Counted from the stretch's first letter, positions 24,317-33,071 are shown. The stretch is 64,000 nucleotides of DNA from Lonepinella sp042485795 (GCF_042485795.1 NZ_CP169368.1:496001-560000); one strand, 5' to 3'. Notes: a model not told the origin generated them from the sequence alone. Translations and numbers: made by a program.

Positions 24317-24934
24317 ATGAAATTATATTATCTTAAAGGTGCTTGTTCTTTAGTTCCACATATTGCATTAGAGTGGATTGGTCAGCCTTATGAAGCCATT
24401 GAGGCAACAAGAGAATTTATTAAAACGCCAGAATATTTAGCATTAAATCCACAAGGTGCAGTACCGTTATTATTAGATGGTGATTTTGCGTTATCACAAA
24501 ATGTGGCGATTTTAAGTTATTTAGATGATTTATATCCAGATGCTCAAATTTTCGGTAGTAAAACAGTACAAGACAAAGCAAAAGCAATGAAATGGTTAGC
24601 ATTTTGTAATGCAGATTTACATAAAACTTTTGGTGCCTTTTTCCATCAACCTGCTTATGCAGAAGGTAATGAAACGTTAATACAACAAATTCGTCAAGCA
24701 ACTGCAGAGAAAATTCTGACTTTATTATCTATTGCAGATGATCATTTGGCTCGCCATTTATTTTTAGGTGAACGTATTTCGGTGGCGGATGCTTACCTTT
24801 ATACTATTTTACGTTGGTGTCATTTAATTGGAGTGGATTACAGTGATTTGCGAAATTTAGTGGCATTCTATCAACGAGTAGGACAAAATGCTGGTGTGCA
24901 ATCTGTGCTAAAACAACAAGGATTACCTGTCTAA
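24317..24934 (+). CDS. Glutathione S-transferase family protein
   Basis: A cytosolic GST of 205 residues. The thioredoxin-fold N-terminus (MKLYYLKGACSLVPHIALEW) carries a beta-class-like ACSL motif. NPQGAVPLL and LSQNVAILSYLDD form the glutathione site, and the rest is the helical domain. The ATG at 24317 has AAAGGAGA upstream, so the longer frame into lysA is rejected. The stop overlaps the murB start in TAATG. The substrate is unknown. Confidence 0.88.
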   Translation: MKLYYLKGACSLVPHIALEWIGQPYEAIEATREFIKTPEYLALNPQGAVPLLLDGDFALSQNVAILSYLDDLYPDAQIFGSKTVQDKAKAMKWLAFCNADLHKTFGAFFHQPAYAEGNETLIQQIRQATAEKILTLLSIADDHLARHLFLGERISVADAYLYTILRWCHLIGVDYSDLRNLVAFYQRVGQNAGVQSVLKQQGLPV

Positions 24935-25959
24935 TGCAAAGTTTACGTCATTATCATACCTTTGCCATTGATGTTCAGGCAAAAAATATTGTAGAAATCA
25001 CCGCAGTTGAGCAATTTACGCAAGTTTGGTCAACAGCAAAAGCGGATAATCAGCCTGTATTGTTGTTAGGTGAGGGGAGTAACGTCTTATTTGTGCAAGA
25101 TTTTAACGGTACCGTATTAATCAATCGGTTAAAAGGCATTGAACATAGACAGGATAATGACTTTCACTATTTGCACGTTGCAGGGGGCGAAAATTGGCAT
25201 CATTTAGTGCAATGGTCGCTGTCACAAGGCATTCAGGGCTTAGAGAATTTAGCCTTAATTCCAGGCTGTGCTGGCTCTGCACCGATCCAAAATATCGGTG
25301 CCTATGGTGTTGAATTTAAAGATGTTTGTGATTATGTTGAGGTATTAGATTTAAACCAAGGCGAAGTATTTCGTTTAAGTCATGAAGACTGTGGTTTTGC
25401 TTATCGCCATTCAGTATTTAAACTTCAATATGCAGATGGTTTTGTGGTGGTTGCGGTCGGGCTAAAATTAGCTAAAAACTGGCAACCTGTGTTGAAATAT
25501 GGATCACTTGCCAATCTTGATGCGAATACGGTGACAGCTCAACAAATTTTTGCTGAAGTCTGTGCGATTCGCCAAGCGAAGTTACCTGATCCAAAGCAAA
25601 TCGGGAATGCGGGGAGTTTCTTTAAAAATCCTGTGGTGACTGCTCGTCAATTCCACGATTTACAAGCAGAATATCCAACTATTCCAAATTATCCACAAGC
25701 AGATGGCTTTGTTAAGCTGGCTGCAGGCTGGTTAATTGATCAATGCGGTTTAAAAGGCTATCAAATTGGTGGCGCCATGGTGCATCAACAACAGGCATTA
25801 GTGTTAGTGAATACGGGTAATGCTACCAGTTCTGATGTCATAGAATTAGCTCATCATGTTCGTCAAGCGGTAGCAGCGAAGTTTGATGTTTATCTTTCAC
25901 CAGAGGTGCGTTTTATTGGTGAACATGGCGAGATAAATGCGGAAAATGTGATTAGTTAG
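24934..25959 (+). CDS. murB: UDP-N-acetylenolpyruvoylglucosamine reductase
   Basis: An FAD enzyme (341 residues) that completes UDP-MurNAc for peptidoglycan. The FAD-binding motif LLGEGSNVLF is near residue 46, IPGCAGSAPIQNIGAYG near 110, the catalytic serine segment GNAGSFFKNP near 228 and the active-site glutamate in LSPEVRFIG near the end. It is a type I MurB in length. It is translationally coupled to the GST gene by a one-base overlap. Confidence 0.97.
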   Translation: MQSLRHYHTFAIDVQAKNIVEITAVEQFTQVWSTAKADNQPVLLLGEGSNVLFVQDFNGTVLINRLKGIEHRQDNDFHYLHVAGGENWHHLVQWSLSQGIQGLENLALIPGCAGSAPIQNIGAYGVEFKDVCDYVEVLDLNQGEVFRLSHEDCGFAYRHSVFKLQYADGFVVVAVGLKLAKNWQPVLKYGSLANLDANTVTAQQIFAEVCAIRQAKLPDPKQIGNAGSFFKNPVVTARQFHDLQAEYPTIPNYPQADGFVKLAAGWLIDQCGLKGYQIGGAMVHQQQALVLVNTGNATSSDVIELAHHVRQAVAAKFDVYLSPEVRFIGEHGEINAENVIS

Positions 25960-25983
25960 TTGATATTAATTATTTTCTAATAA

Positions 25984-26012
25984 AAAAACCCTGTCAAGTT
26001 GGCAGGGTTTTT
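25984..26012. terminator. Bidirectional terminator between murB and hupA
   Basis: AAAAACCCTG (25984-25993) pairs with CAGGGTTTTT (26003-26012) across a 9-nt loop between convergent genes. Confidence 0.88.
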
Positions 26013-26033
26013 AGACAATATATATAATAAAAA

Positions 26034-26309
26034 TTATGCGTTTACTTGATCTTTTAATGCTTTACCAGCAACGAAAGCAGGAACTTTAGATGCTTTGATT
26101 TTGATTTCAGCACCAGTTTGTGGGTTACGACCTGTACGTGCTTTACGAGCGTTTACTTTGAATGTACCAAAACCAATTAACTGTACTGGATCACCAGCTT
26201 TTAAACTGCCAGAGATTGCGTTTAAAGTAGCTTCTAATGCTGCTTTTGCATCTTTTTTAGTTAATTTCGCTTCTGCTGCAATTGCATCGATTAAATCTGT
26301 TTTATTCAT
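26034..26309 (-). CDS. hupA: DNA-binding protein HU
   Basis: The histone-like nucleoid protein (91 residues), with the N-terminal dimerisation helices (MNKTDLIDAIAAEAKLTKKD) and the DNA-clasping arm (ARKARTGRNPQTGAEIKI). It lies downstream of yjaG in the E. coli-like order hemE-yjaG-hupA, with its own 150-bp upstream region. It bends and compacts DNA. Confidence 0.96.
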   Translation of the reverse strand: MNKTDLIDAIAAEAKLTKKDAKAALEATLNAISGSLKAGDPVQLIGFGTFKVNARKARTGRNPQTGAEIKIKASKVPAFVAGKALKDQVNA

Positions 26310-26462
26310 AATTAAAAACCTTATAATGTTTTATTAAATGTTGCGGTAAAGCCTTTGTTTACCAGATTTCAGTAACTGTAAGTGTAAGTACAGTGCTGTA
26401 TAGATTAAACAAAGTTTGTGCGAAAGCAAGCACTATTTTGTAAATTTGTGGTAAAGATCGCG

Positions 26463-27053
26463 TTATTGGTTAATTTCTATACCAATATTTGATATTCTAG
26501 CACTACGAATCTCATTTTTTAGGTCTAAAATTAGATCCACATCACGCTTTTCAAATTCATTTAAGGTGCGGTAAATTTGCCATTGCACATCTAATTCTTG
26601 TTGAATTTCCACCGCACTTTTAAGATCATTTTCCGAGAATTCACGTTCTTGTTCGGTTTCTAACAAGGTTGCGATTGTTTGTAAGGAAAGCTGACTAATT
26701 TTAATCGCTTGTTCTAAAGTTGAACCCGCAATGATAGCGTGCAATAATTCACCTAAACTTTCCGCCGCATCCAACGCTGGTACGACACCGAAAAAGTCGT
26801 AATCATTGACATCGGGAATAATGTCTTCTAATTTTTCCAACTGATTATCAAAATTAATTTTGGCATCTTTCACGGTTAAATATTCCCATACCAGATTTAA
26901 GATATTTTGGTAGGTTTTGGCTTGTTCTGGTTGTTCCGTCATTTGGCAGAACAGCTGAAAGTTCGGATACATCCGTTCACATAGACAAGCCATAAAAGTT
27001 AAATGTTGCCAACTTTCGAAATGTTCAAGGCGTTTATGAATAGGGTTTCGCAT
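26463..27053 (-). CDS. yjaG: YjaG family (DUF416) protein
   Basis: A 196-residue, largely helical protein of the DUF416 family, of unknown function. Identified by LTFMACLCERMYPNFQLF near the N-terminus and by position between hemE and hupA, as in E. coli. It begins 11 bp after the hemE stop, so it is probably cotranscribed. A USS lies within the coding sequence. Confidence 0.88.
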   Translation of the reverse strand: MRNPIHKRLEHFESWQHLTFMACLCERMYPNFQLFCQMTEQPEQAKTYQNILNLVWEYLTVKDAKINFDNQLEKLEDIIPDVNDYDFFGVVPALDAAESLGELLHAIIAGSTLEQAIKISQLSLQTIATLLETEQEREFSENDLKSAVEIQQELDVQWQIYRTLNEFEKRDVDLILDLKNEIRSARISNIGIEINQ

Positions 27054-27064
27054 AGCCGTTCCTT

Positions 27065-28129
27065 TTATTGATGATAAGGTTTGGAATAATGGTGAATGGC
27101 ATCCACCAACACTTTTGGGCTTTCCACAGGCACATCTTGATGAATGCCATGCCCGAGATTAAACACATGCCCAGAGCCTGTGCCAAAGTCTGCCAAAATT
27201 GACCGCACTTCTTGTATGATGCGTTCAGGTGGGGCATATAACACTGATGGATCAATATTGCCTTGTAAGGCAACTTTATGTCCTACTTGAGCTTTTGCTT
27301 TCGCAATATCTACGGTCCAATCTAAACCAATCGCATCACAGCCAGTGTTTGCGATCTGTTCTAACCATAAGCCACCGCCTTTAGTGAACAAAGTAACAGG
27401 TACCTTGCGATCTTCATTTTCACGGATTAAACCCGCTACAATTTTGTGCATATATTGCAATGAAAAATCGACATAATCCCGATGTGCCAACACGCCACCC
27501 CAAGTATCAAATACCATAACAGATTGAGCCCCTGCTTTGATTTGAGCATTGAGATATAAAATCACCGAATCAGCTACTTTATCTAATAGTTGACGTAATA
27601 ACTGCGGTTCGGAATACAGCATTTTTTTGATTTTAGTGAAGGTTTTGCTTGAGCCACCTTCCACCATATAGGTCGCCAACGTCCACGGACTGCCTGAAAA
27701 ACCAATTAATGGCACCTCGCCGTTGAGTTCACGGCGAATGGTACGCACTGCATTCATGACATATTGTAATTCGACTTCGGGATCAGGAATTGGCAAATTT
27801 TGCACCGCACTTTTGCTTTCTACTGGACGAGCAAATTTTGGTCCTTCACCCACACCAAAACTTAACCCCAAGCCCATAGCATCAGGAATGGTTAAAATAT
27901 CAGAAAATAAAATAGCGGCATCTAACGCATAACGGCGAAGCGGTTGTAATGTTACTTCACAAGCTAAATCCGCATTACGACAAAGCGACATAAAATCTCC
28001 CGCTTTCGCTCGAGTCGCTTTATATTCTGGTAAATACCGTCCAGCTTGTCGCATTAGCCAAACAGGGGTGTAATCGACAGGTTCACGCAATAAGGCTTTT
28101 AAATAGCGATCGTTTTTTAATGGTGGCAT
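27065..28129 (-). CDS. hemE: Uroporphyrinogen decarboxylase
   Basis: A haem-pathway enzyme (354 residues) that converts uroporphyrinogen III to coproporphyrinogen III. The signatures PVWLMRQAGRYLPEY (near residue 22) and the central GFSGSPWTLATYMVEGG are intact, as is the C-terminal GLDWTVD. The start MPPLKNDRYL aligns with E. coli (MTELKNDRYL). The longer frame to 28189 is rejected. A complete haem step is notable because H. influenzae itself is haem-dependent. Confidence 0.95.
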   Translation of the reverse strand: MPPLKNDRYLKALLREPVDYTPVWLMRQAGRYLPEYKATRAKAGDFMSLCRNADLACEVTLQPLRRYALDAAILFSDILTIPDAMGLGLSFGVGEGPKFARPVESKSAVQNLPIPDPEVELQYVMNAVRTIRRELNGEVPLIGFSGSPWTLATYMVEGGSSKTFTKIKKMLYSEPQLLRQLLDKVADSVILYLNAQIKAGAQSVMVFDTWGGVLAHRDYVDFSLQYMHKIVAGLIRENEDRKVPVTLFTKGGGLWLEQIANTGCDAIGLDWTVDIAKAKAQVGHKVALQGNIDPSVLYAPPERIIQEVRSILADFGTGSGHVFNLGHGIHQDVPVESPKVLVDAIHHYSKPYHQ

Positions 28130-28211
28130 AAAATTTGATAAATAAAAATAAAGTGGGGGAAGTGTATATGAGATAGATAGTGATTGCAATATTCAAAGGA
28201 GATATACCTAT

Positions 28212-28370
28212 TTGCTATTAGCTATCCCTGTGGTAATATTTGGACAAGGAGAAGCAGCATTTAAGGCTTGGAGTACAGTGGCTTTAATTGTTGTTACTTA
28301 TTTTTTCTTACTAGGTGGACGTTTTTTTCGTCAATATAAATCTAGTTTACCGAAAATACGGGAGAATTAA
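28212..28370 (+). CDS. Small membrane protein or transporter remnant
   Basis: Fifty-two residues with two hydrophobic stretches (LLAIPVVIFG and STVALIVVTYFFLL) and a basic end (RFFRQYKSSLPK). The only usable start is TTG 28212, seven bases after AAAGGAGAT. The frame is open further upstream without an ATG, so it could also be the 3' end of a transporter gene lost by deletion. I do not recognise the family. It is followed by another tiny membrane ORF after 3 bp. Confidence 0.45.
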   Translation: MLLAIPVVIFGQGEAAFKAWSTVALIVVTYFFLLGGRFFRQYKSSLPKIREN

Positions 28371-28373
28371 ATT

Positions 28374-28475
28374 ATGTGGTTAAGTATTGGTCTTACTGTA
28401 CTTGCATTTATAGCGGTTGGTGTCTGTGCATTTGCTTATAGTTTGCTAAAAAGTGTTGAAGCTCCCAAAAAATAA
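28374..28475 (+). CDS. Single-pass membrane micropeptide
   Basis: A 33-residue ORF (MWLSIGLTVLAFIAVGVCAF then AYSLLKSVEAPKK): one hydrophobic helix and a basic tail. GGGAG lies 8 bp before the ATG, and the gene sits 3 bp after the preceding small ORF. Size and context recall small accessory subunits of transporters (for example of NSS symporters), but no large transporter gene is adjacent. Confidence 0.45.
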   Translation: MWLSIGLTVLAFIAVGVCAFAYSLLKSVEAPKK

Positions 28476-28516
28476 TACTTTCTCCATTTTTTAAGAAAAG
28501 TAATTTGTGGGAAGTA

Positions 28517-29278
28517 TTATCTCACTTGCGTTCTCACCCATAAATCCGCATACTTCACAAAAGTAGAATGAGCGGATAACACCGCCAATAAAAATCCCTG
28601 TTTACCATCTAAAAATCCAGCTTTCAGTAAATACATTTTCACAAAGCAACCTACCGCATGCGTAACACCATCAAAAAGACTGGCTGTTTTGCCCTGTGCC
28701 TGACGTTGTTCCGCCCAAGCGTTGGCATAACCAGCGGATTTCACTAAATAATGATGAATATTTTTATAGGTAAAATGAGCTAAATTGCCTGTTAGTTTTT
28801 CAACCTTTGTACTATTTGGATAATGTACTCGTTCGTGAACCAGTTCATCGCCGTATTTGGCATAATCGGTTTTATACAAACGTACTACATAATCAGGATA
28901 CCAACCAGAATGACGGATTTCACGTCCGAAAACTGTACTTAAACGGTTAAGTTGATACACCGTATTTTCGGCATTCTTTTGTACCGCAGTTTGAATAGAT
29001 TGTGCTAATTCGGTGGTAACACGTTCATCGGCATCAAGCCATAAGACATAATCACTGGTGACATATTGTTGAGCGAGCTGACGTTGTTTGCCAAAACCTT
29101 GCCAATCAGTATTTTGATAAAATTTTGCCCCGTAAGATTGAGCGATTTGTTCGGTATTATCGGTGCTACCGCTGTCTAAAATTACGATTTCATTTGCCCA
29201 ATCTTTTACGGTGTCTAAGCATTCCGCCAAATCTTGGCTTTCATTTTTCACAATCATTGCAACGCTGATGGTTGGCAT
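28517..29278 (-). CDS. Family 2 glycosyltransferase (LgtF/WaaE type)
   Basis: A 253-residue GT2 enzyme of the KdtX/WaaE/LgtF group, which adds the first glucose to inner-core heptose of lipooligosaccharide. The GT-A features are AMIVKNESQDL at the start, LDSGSTDNT near residue 35 and the metal-binding LWLDADERV near 80, then the family's RHSGWYPDYVVRLYK. It acts at the cytoplasmic face of the inner membrane. It stands alone, far from the other glycosyltransferases in this window. Confidence 0.82.
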   Translation of the reverse strand: MPTISVAMIVKNESQDLAECLDTVKDWANEIVILDSGSTDNTEQIAQSYGAKFYQNTDWQGFGKQRQLAQQYVTSDYVLWLDADERVTTELAQSIQTAVQKNAENTVYQLNRLSTVFGREIRHSGWYPDYVVRLYKTDYAKYGDELVHERVHYPNSTKVEKLTGNLAHFTYKNIHHYLVKSAGYANAWAEQRQAQGKTASLFDGVTHAVGCFVKMYLLKAGFLDGKQGFLLAVLSAHSTFVKYADLWVRTQVR

Positions 29279-29400
29279 AATATTCTCATTTTGTAGGATA
29301 AAAATTTTTCATTATTCTAACCGCACTTTGTAGCAAAACCAACTAAATATCGCTATAATCAAATTGTTTATTCACATTAATTGACAAAAGGAAGATTAAC

Positions 29401-29928
29401 ATGGGCTTAGAAAGTGTACCAGCAGGCAAAGAATTACCAGATGATATTTATGTCGTGATTGAAATCCCTGCTAATTCAGATCCAATTAAATACGAAGTTG
29501 ATAAAGAAACTGGCACATTATTTGTTGACCGTTTTATGGCAACCGCAATGTTCTATCCAGCTAACTATGGTTATGTAAACCATACTTTATCTTCAGATGG
29601 CGATCCTGTTGATGTGTTAGTGCCAACGCCATACCCATTACAACCAGGTTCCGTGATTCGTTGCCGTCCAGTGGGCGTGTTAAAAATGACAGATGAAGCG
29701 GGTGGTGATGCGAAAGTGGTCGCAGTTCCGCATACTAAATTAAGCAAAGAATACGATCACATTAAAGATGTGGGCGATTTACCTGCGTTATTAAAAGCTC
29801 AAATTCAGCATTTCTTTGAAAGCTATAAAGCACTAGAAGCTGGTAAATGGGTAAAAGTGGAAGGCTGGGGCGATGTAAACGAAGCTCGTCAAGAAATTTT
29901 AGACTCATTTGAGCGTGCGAAAAAATAA
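29401..29928 (+). CDS. ppa: Inorganic pyrophosphatase
   Basis: A family I soluble pyrophosphatase (175 residues). The catalytic metal-binding core GDPVDVLVPTPYPL (near residue 65) is intact, with the conserved YPANYGYVNHT just before and DVGDLPALLKAQIQHFFESYK later. It removes PPi from biosynthesis. RBS AAAGGAAG. A hairpin terminator follows at once. Confidence 0.97.
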   Translation: MGLESVPAGKELPDDIYVVIEIPANSDPIKYEVDKETGTLFVDRFMATAMFYPANYGYVNHTLSSDGDPVDVLVPTPYPLQPGSVIRCRPVGVLKMTDEAGGDAKVVAVPHTKLSKEYDHIKDVGDLPALLKAQIQHFFESYKALEAGKWVKVEGWGDVNEARQEILDSFERAKK

Positions 29929-29940
29929 TTAACTCAGTGA

Positions 29941-29973
29941 TGCCGTCTTATTTTGGTAAGGCGGTATTTTTTT
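29941..29973 (+). terminator. ppa terminator
   Basis: A 10-bp stem with two G-T pairs (29941-29950 with 29957-29966) and a run of seven T. Confidence 0.82.
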
Positions 29974-29993
29974 GTGACATTAGGGGAAATCAG

Positions 29994-30755
29994 ATGTTAA
30001 AACGCCAAAAGAAAATATTTGCGACCTGTTTTGCGGTTGCAGTTTTAGTGAGCTGTGCAACCAGTACGGAAATAAACCAACAAGCTGAGAGCCAATATGC
30101 TCAAGTTTTAGCACAAGCAAGACAAAAAGGCATATTAGATACCAGTTCTACCACATCAAAACGGGTACAAAAAGTCTTCCACGTGATGCAACCCTATGCC
30201 GAACAAGAAAATAATACTGGTACAAAATTTAACTGGCAAATTGCTGTAGTAAAAAGTGATGATCTTAATGCTTGGGCAATGCCAGGTGGTAAGATGATGT
30301 TTTACACGGGACTAGTGGATAAATTATCCTTAACCGATGATGAAATTGCGACAGTGATGGGACATGAAATGGCTCATGCACTAAAAGAACATGGCAAATC
30401 ATCACGTAATTTAGGTGTATTTACTACAGTACTTGGGGCAGCCGTTGAAGTCGGGGCAGGAGCAGCACTTGGTGTTGATCTACAAGGGTTAGGTAGCGGA
30501 ACAGTCGATTTAATCACTAATAAGCCCTATTCTCGTAGCAATGAAACAGAAGCAGACGAAATCGGCTTAATGTTAATGGCAAAATCTGGCTATAATCCAC
30601 AAGCTGCCCCAAAACTCTGGCAAAAAATGCAGGCACAAGGTGGTTCAAGTAAAGTAGCAAGTTTATTCTCTACTCACCCAAGTGATGAAGCTCGCCAAGA
30701 AAATTTACAACGTTTATTGCCTGAAGCAATGAAAGTTTATAATGCGAGAAAATAA
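29994..30755 (+). CDS. M48-family metalloprotease lipoprotein
   Basis: A periplasmic lipoprotein protease of 253 residues, similar to E. coli LoiP/YcaL. A signal peptide ends in the lipobox VSCA (Cys near residue 20). The zinc motif HEMAH (in VMGHEMAHALKEHG) is near 125, with the third ligand E in NETEADEIG near 185. It probably trims or degrades misfolded envelope proteins. The ATG at 29994 follows AGGGGAAA, so the longer frame is rejected. Its downstream USS hairpin is split by the IS element. Confidence 0.88.
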   Translation: MLKRQKKIFATCFAVAVLVSCATSTEINQQAESQYAQVLAQARQKGILDTSSTTSKRVQKVFHVMQPYAEQENNTGTKFNWQIAVVKSDDLNAWAMPGGKMMFYTGLVDKLSLTDDEIATVMGHEMAHALKEHGKSSRNLGVFTTVLGAAVEVGAGAALGVDLQGLGSGTVDLITNKPYSRSNETEADEIGLMLMAKSGYNPQAAPKLWQKMQAQGGSSKVASLFSTHPSDEARQENLQRLLPEAMKVYNARK

Positions 30756-30807
30756 CCAAATGCCACCAAGTGCGGTAAAAATGATCTGACCCCAAAAAGT
30801 TAGACGC

Positions 30808-31593
30808 TTACATCAAGGACTGACGACGATATTGTATCGGACTCAGTCCTTTTAATTTTAACTGAATACGTTCTTCATTGTAATAGCGAACATACTCATC
30901 AATCATGATTTTAATCTCATCAACGGTTTTAAAGGATTTCCCATAAAAACGCTCCGTTTTCATTCGCCCGAAAAAACTCTCCATTGCAGCATTATCCAAG
31001 CAATTTCCCTTACGGGACATACTCTGTTCAATGCCATTTTCTCGTAATATATGTTGATAAGCTCGCATTTGATAGTGCCAACCTTGGTCTGAATGCAACA
31101 CCGTTTTTTCTCCCTTAGCACGCTTTTTCAATGCGTTTTGCAACATCGTTTCCACCAATGCCCAGTTTGGACTGGTGCTAGTGTGATGTGCGATTAGCTC
31201 GTTGTTAAATGTGTCTAAAATCGGCGAAAAATAGAGTTTATTACCATCTTCTGCCTTGAACTCCGTAATATCCGTGAGCCATTTTTCATTCGGTTTGCTG
31301 GCAGTAAAATCACGTTTAAGCCTATTTTCGGCAATTCTGCCCACTTCACCATGATAGGCATTATATTTTCGACATTTTTTGCTTTTCACCTGCAAGCCCA
31401 TTTCTCGCATAAGTCGTTGAATTTTCTTGTGATTGACCCCTTTCAACTCTGCTGCAACACGGCGATAGCCATATTCAGGGTGCTTTGCTTTTATCTTCCT
31501 GATTTCTGCTCTAAGTGCTTCATCTTTATCCGTTTTAGGCTTGATATGATAGAAAAATACACTACGAGAAAGTCCCGCAATTTCGAGCAACAA
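30808..31593 (-). CDS. IS3-family transposase OrfB
   Basis: The catalytic part of the transposase (261 residues as an independent frame). The DDE residues lie in KWLTDITEF, LHSDQGWHY and NAAMESFFGRMK. The upstream HTH_21-type region is present (KAKHPEYGYRRVAAEL). It is normally made as an OrfAB fusion through -1 slippage on A AAA AAG at 31671-31677 (minus sense). The frame stays open from that point into OrfB (VGRDYQTRRQETAEAVQALR). No inactivating mutation is visible. Confidence 0.92.
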   Translation of the reverse strand: MLLEIAGLSRSVFFYHIKPKTDKDEALRAEIRKIKAKHPEYGYRRVAAELKGVNHKKIQRLMREMGLQVKSKKCRKYNAYHGEVGRIAENRLKRDFTASKPNEKWLTDITEFKAEDGNKLYFSPILDTFNNELIAHHTSTSPNWALVETMLQNALKKRAKGEKTVLHSDQGWHYQMRAYQHILRENGIEQSMSRKGNCLDNAAMESFFGRMKTERFYGKSFKTVDEIKIMIDEYVRYYNEERIQLKLKGLSPIQYRRQSLM

Positions 31594-31613
31594 AGCTAAC
31601 GGATAGCGTAATC

Positions 31614-32132
31614 TTAAGGCTTGGACGGCTTCTGCCGTTTCCTGTCTTCTCGTTTGATAATCTCGTCCAACTTTTTTAGAAAGTCGTTCTCCGCTCTCAA
31701 TCTCAGATTTTCAAGCTCGAGTTCTTCTAGCCGATTCTTGGGTTTTGGGGGCATTTTAGGATATTTTGGCTTCATCGTTTGGCGACCCTTTGGTTTAGGT
31801 AATAAGCCTTTTATACCTTGTTTTTCAAAGGTTTTCAACCATTGACTAATCATGCCCGAGCTACTTAAGCCAAAATGTAACGCTGCACCACGACCCGAAA
31901 ATTGACCTAAAAGTACGCTTTGAACAACGTTAAATTTGAACTCTGGAGAATACTTTTGTTTGCTATGTCGAACAGCTAATCCACTACTGCCTGAGTGCTT
32001 AAATTGCACAATCCAACGTCTAGCTGTCTCATTGGGCAGGTCAAAATGTTTGCATGTTATAGATAAACTTTCGTGATTTGTGAAATAAAAATCCACGACT
32101 TGTTGTTTGAATGTTTGGTTGTATTTAGTCAT
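31614..32132 (-). CDS. IS3-family OrfA (helix-turn-helix protein)
   Basis: A 172-residue DNA-binding protein with two helix-turn-helix units, as in the IS150 group (FYFTNHESLSITCKHFDLPN and ALHFGLSSSGMISQWLKTF). A C-terminal leucine-rich helix (RLEELELENLRLRAENDFLKK) dimerises the transposase. The slippery A6G lies within that helix. The ATG at 32132 is the natural start; the frame to 32246 extends beyond the IS end. Confidence 0.9.
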   Translation of the reverse strand: MTKYNQTFKQQVVDFYFTNHESLSITCKHFDLPNETARRWIVQFKHSGSSGLAVRHSKQKYSPEFKFNVVQSVLLGQFSGRGAALHFGLSSSGMISQWLKTFEKQGIKGLLPKPKGRQTMKPKYPKMPPKPKNRLEELELENLRLRAENDFLKKLDEIIKREDRKRQKPSKP

Positions 32133-32190
32133 AAAAATCTGCACCTTATTGGGTTGGAGGTTAGTCCAACTTTTGGGGTGCAGATCAAAA

Positions 32191-33069
32191 TTACCGCACT
32201 TTTTGCTTAAAATAATAAATATTTTTATCTGGAAAAATCCAATCAATGAATTTCTTGAGTTTAGCGTTAGTATTGCGTTGTTTCTTGCTTAAAGGTAATT
32301 CATTCCAGTCTTTTTCTGCTAATAATGCAATACAATCTTGTAGTGATAAGTTTTTTAATTGAGCATTCACAAAAAAATCTGCAATCATATTATTCCATTC
32401 GGTTTTATTGCCCCAATAATGTCCGATAATTGTATTGCAGGGCTGTAAAGGTTGATGCTGATTTAACGCCACAGAAAAAGAAAATTGTTCCACTAATTTA
32501 CGTTCACAATCTGTACCACAAATTTCATCACAGAGTTGTAATGCGAGTGCAAGGATTGCTTGAGCCTTTTCTGCGGGTAAAGCAACCACACCCGCATTCC
32601 ACATCACACTATCAGGTCTAATTTCAATATTGGCAAAGGTTTTTCCTACTAAAGTGCGGTGCATTTTTTGCCAAGTTCGATTGGATTGTTCGCTTAATAC
32701 ACCTTCTTTTAAGTGCATAAATGTTTGCCCCTGATTAAGCTGGTGTTGCATTTCCGTTAATGGCGTGGCTAAAAAAGTATCGCTATCCACATAGAGCAAA
32801 TGTTGAGCGGGATATTGGGCTTGAACAGTCTGCAACGCCTTAATTTTCACTCGCCAAAAGAAGTGATATTTTCCTTGCCATTGCTGTAAGGTGGTTTGGT
32901 TAATTTCAATAAATTCAATACGATCACCAAAAACACGGTAAAAATCTGGGCGATCGGTGATGACAATCACTTTTTCAATTTGCGGATCTCGCAAAAAAGT
33001 TAAAATGGCAAAACAGGCTTGATAATGGTTTTCAAGCCGTTCGCCGAAAGTGAGTAAGGTTAAATTCAT
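32191..33069 (-). CDS. Putative lipooligosaccharide glycosyltransferase
   Basis: A 292-residue protein of GT-A type. LLYVDSDTFLATPL near residue 95 provides the metal-binding DxD, and WNAGVVALP downstream is typical of GT8-like and related transferases. It probably adds a sugar to surface glycan precursors in the cytoplasm. ATG 33069 follows the GT9 stop by two bases. An ATG at 33084 in the same frame, overlapping that gene, is equally possible. Its 3' end abuts the IS element, and the stop codon lies just outside it. Confidence 0.72.
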   Translation of the reverse strand: MNLTLLTFGERLENHYQACFAILTFLRDPQIEKVIVITDRPDFYRVFGDRIEFIEINQTTLQQWQGKYHFFWRVKIKALQTVQAQYPAQHLLYVDSDTFLATPLTEMQHQLNQGQTFMHLKEGVLSEQSNRTWQKMHRTLVGKTFANIEIRPDSVMWNAGVVALPAEKAQAILALALQLCDEICGTDCERKLVEQFSFSVALNQHQPLQPCNTIIGHYWGNKTEWNNMIADFFVNAQLKNLSLQDCIALLAEKDWNELPLSKKQRNTNAKLKKFIDWIFPDKNIYYFKQKVR

Positions 33070-33071
33070 GT

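Larger units (their letters stand above)
30782..32187 (-). mobile_element. IS3-family (IS150 group) insertion sequence
   Basis: A 1.4-kb element. The imperfect terminal repeats are TGATCTGACCCC-AAAAAGTTAGAC on the left and TGATCTGCACCCC-AAAAGTTGGAC on the right (minus sense). AAA flanks both ends, a possible 3-bp duplication. It holds orfA and orfB on the minus strand. It splits a USS pair: AAGTGCGGT lies at its left and ACCGCACTT at its right, so it landed in the loop of a hairpin terminator. Confidence 0.88.
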
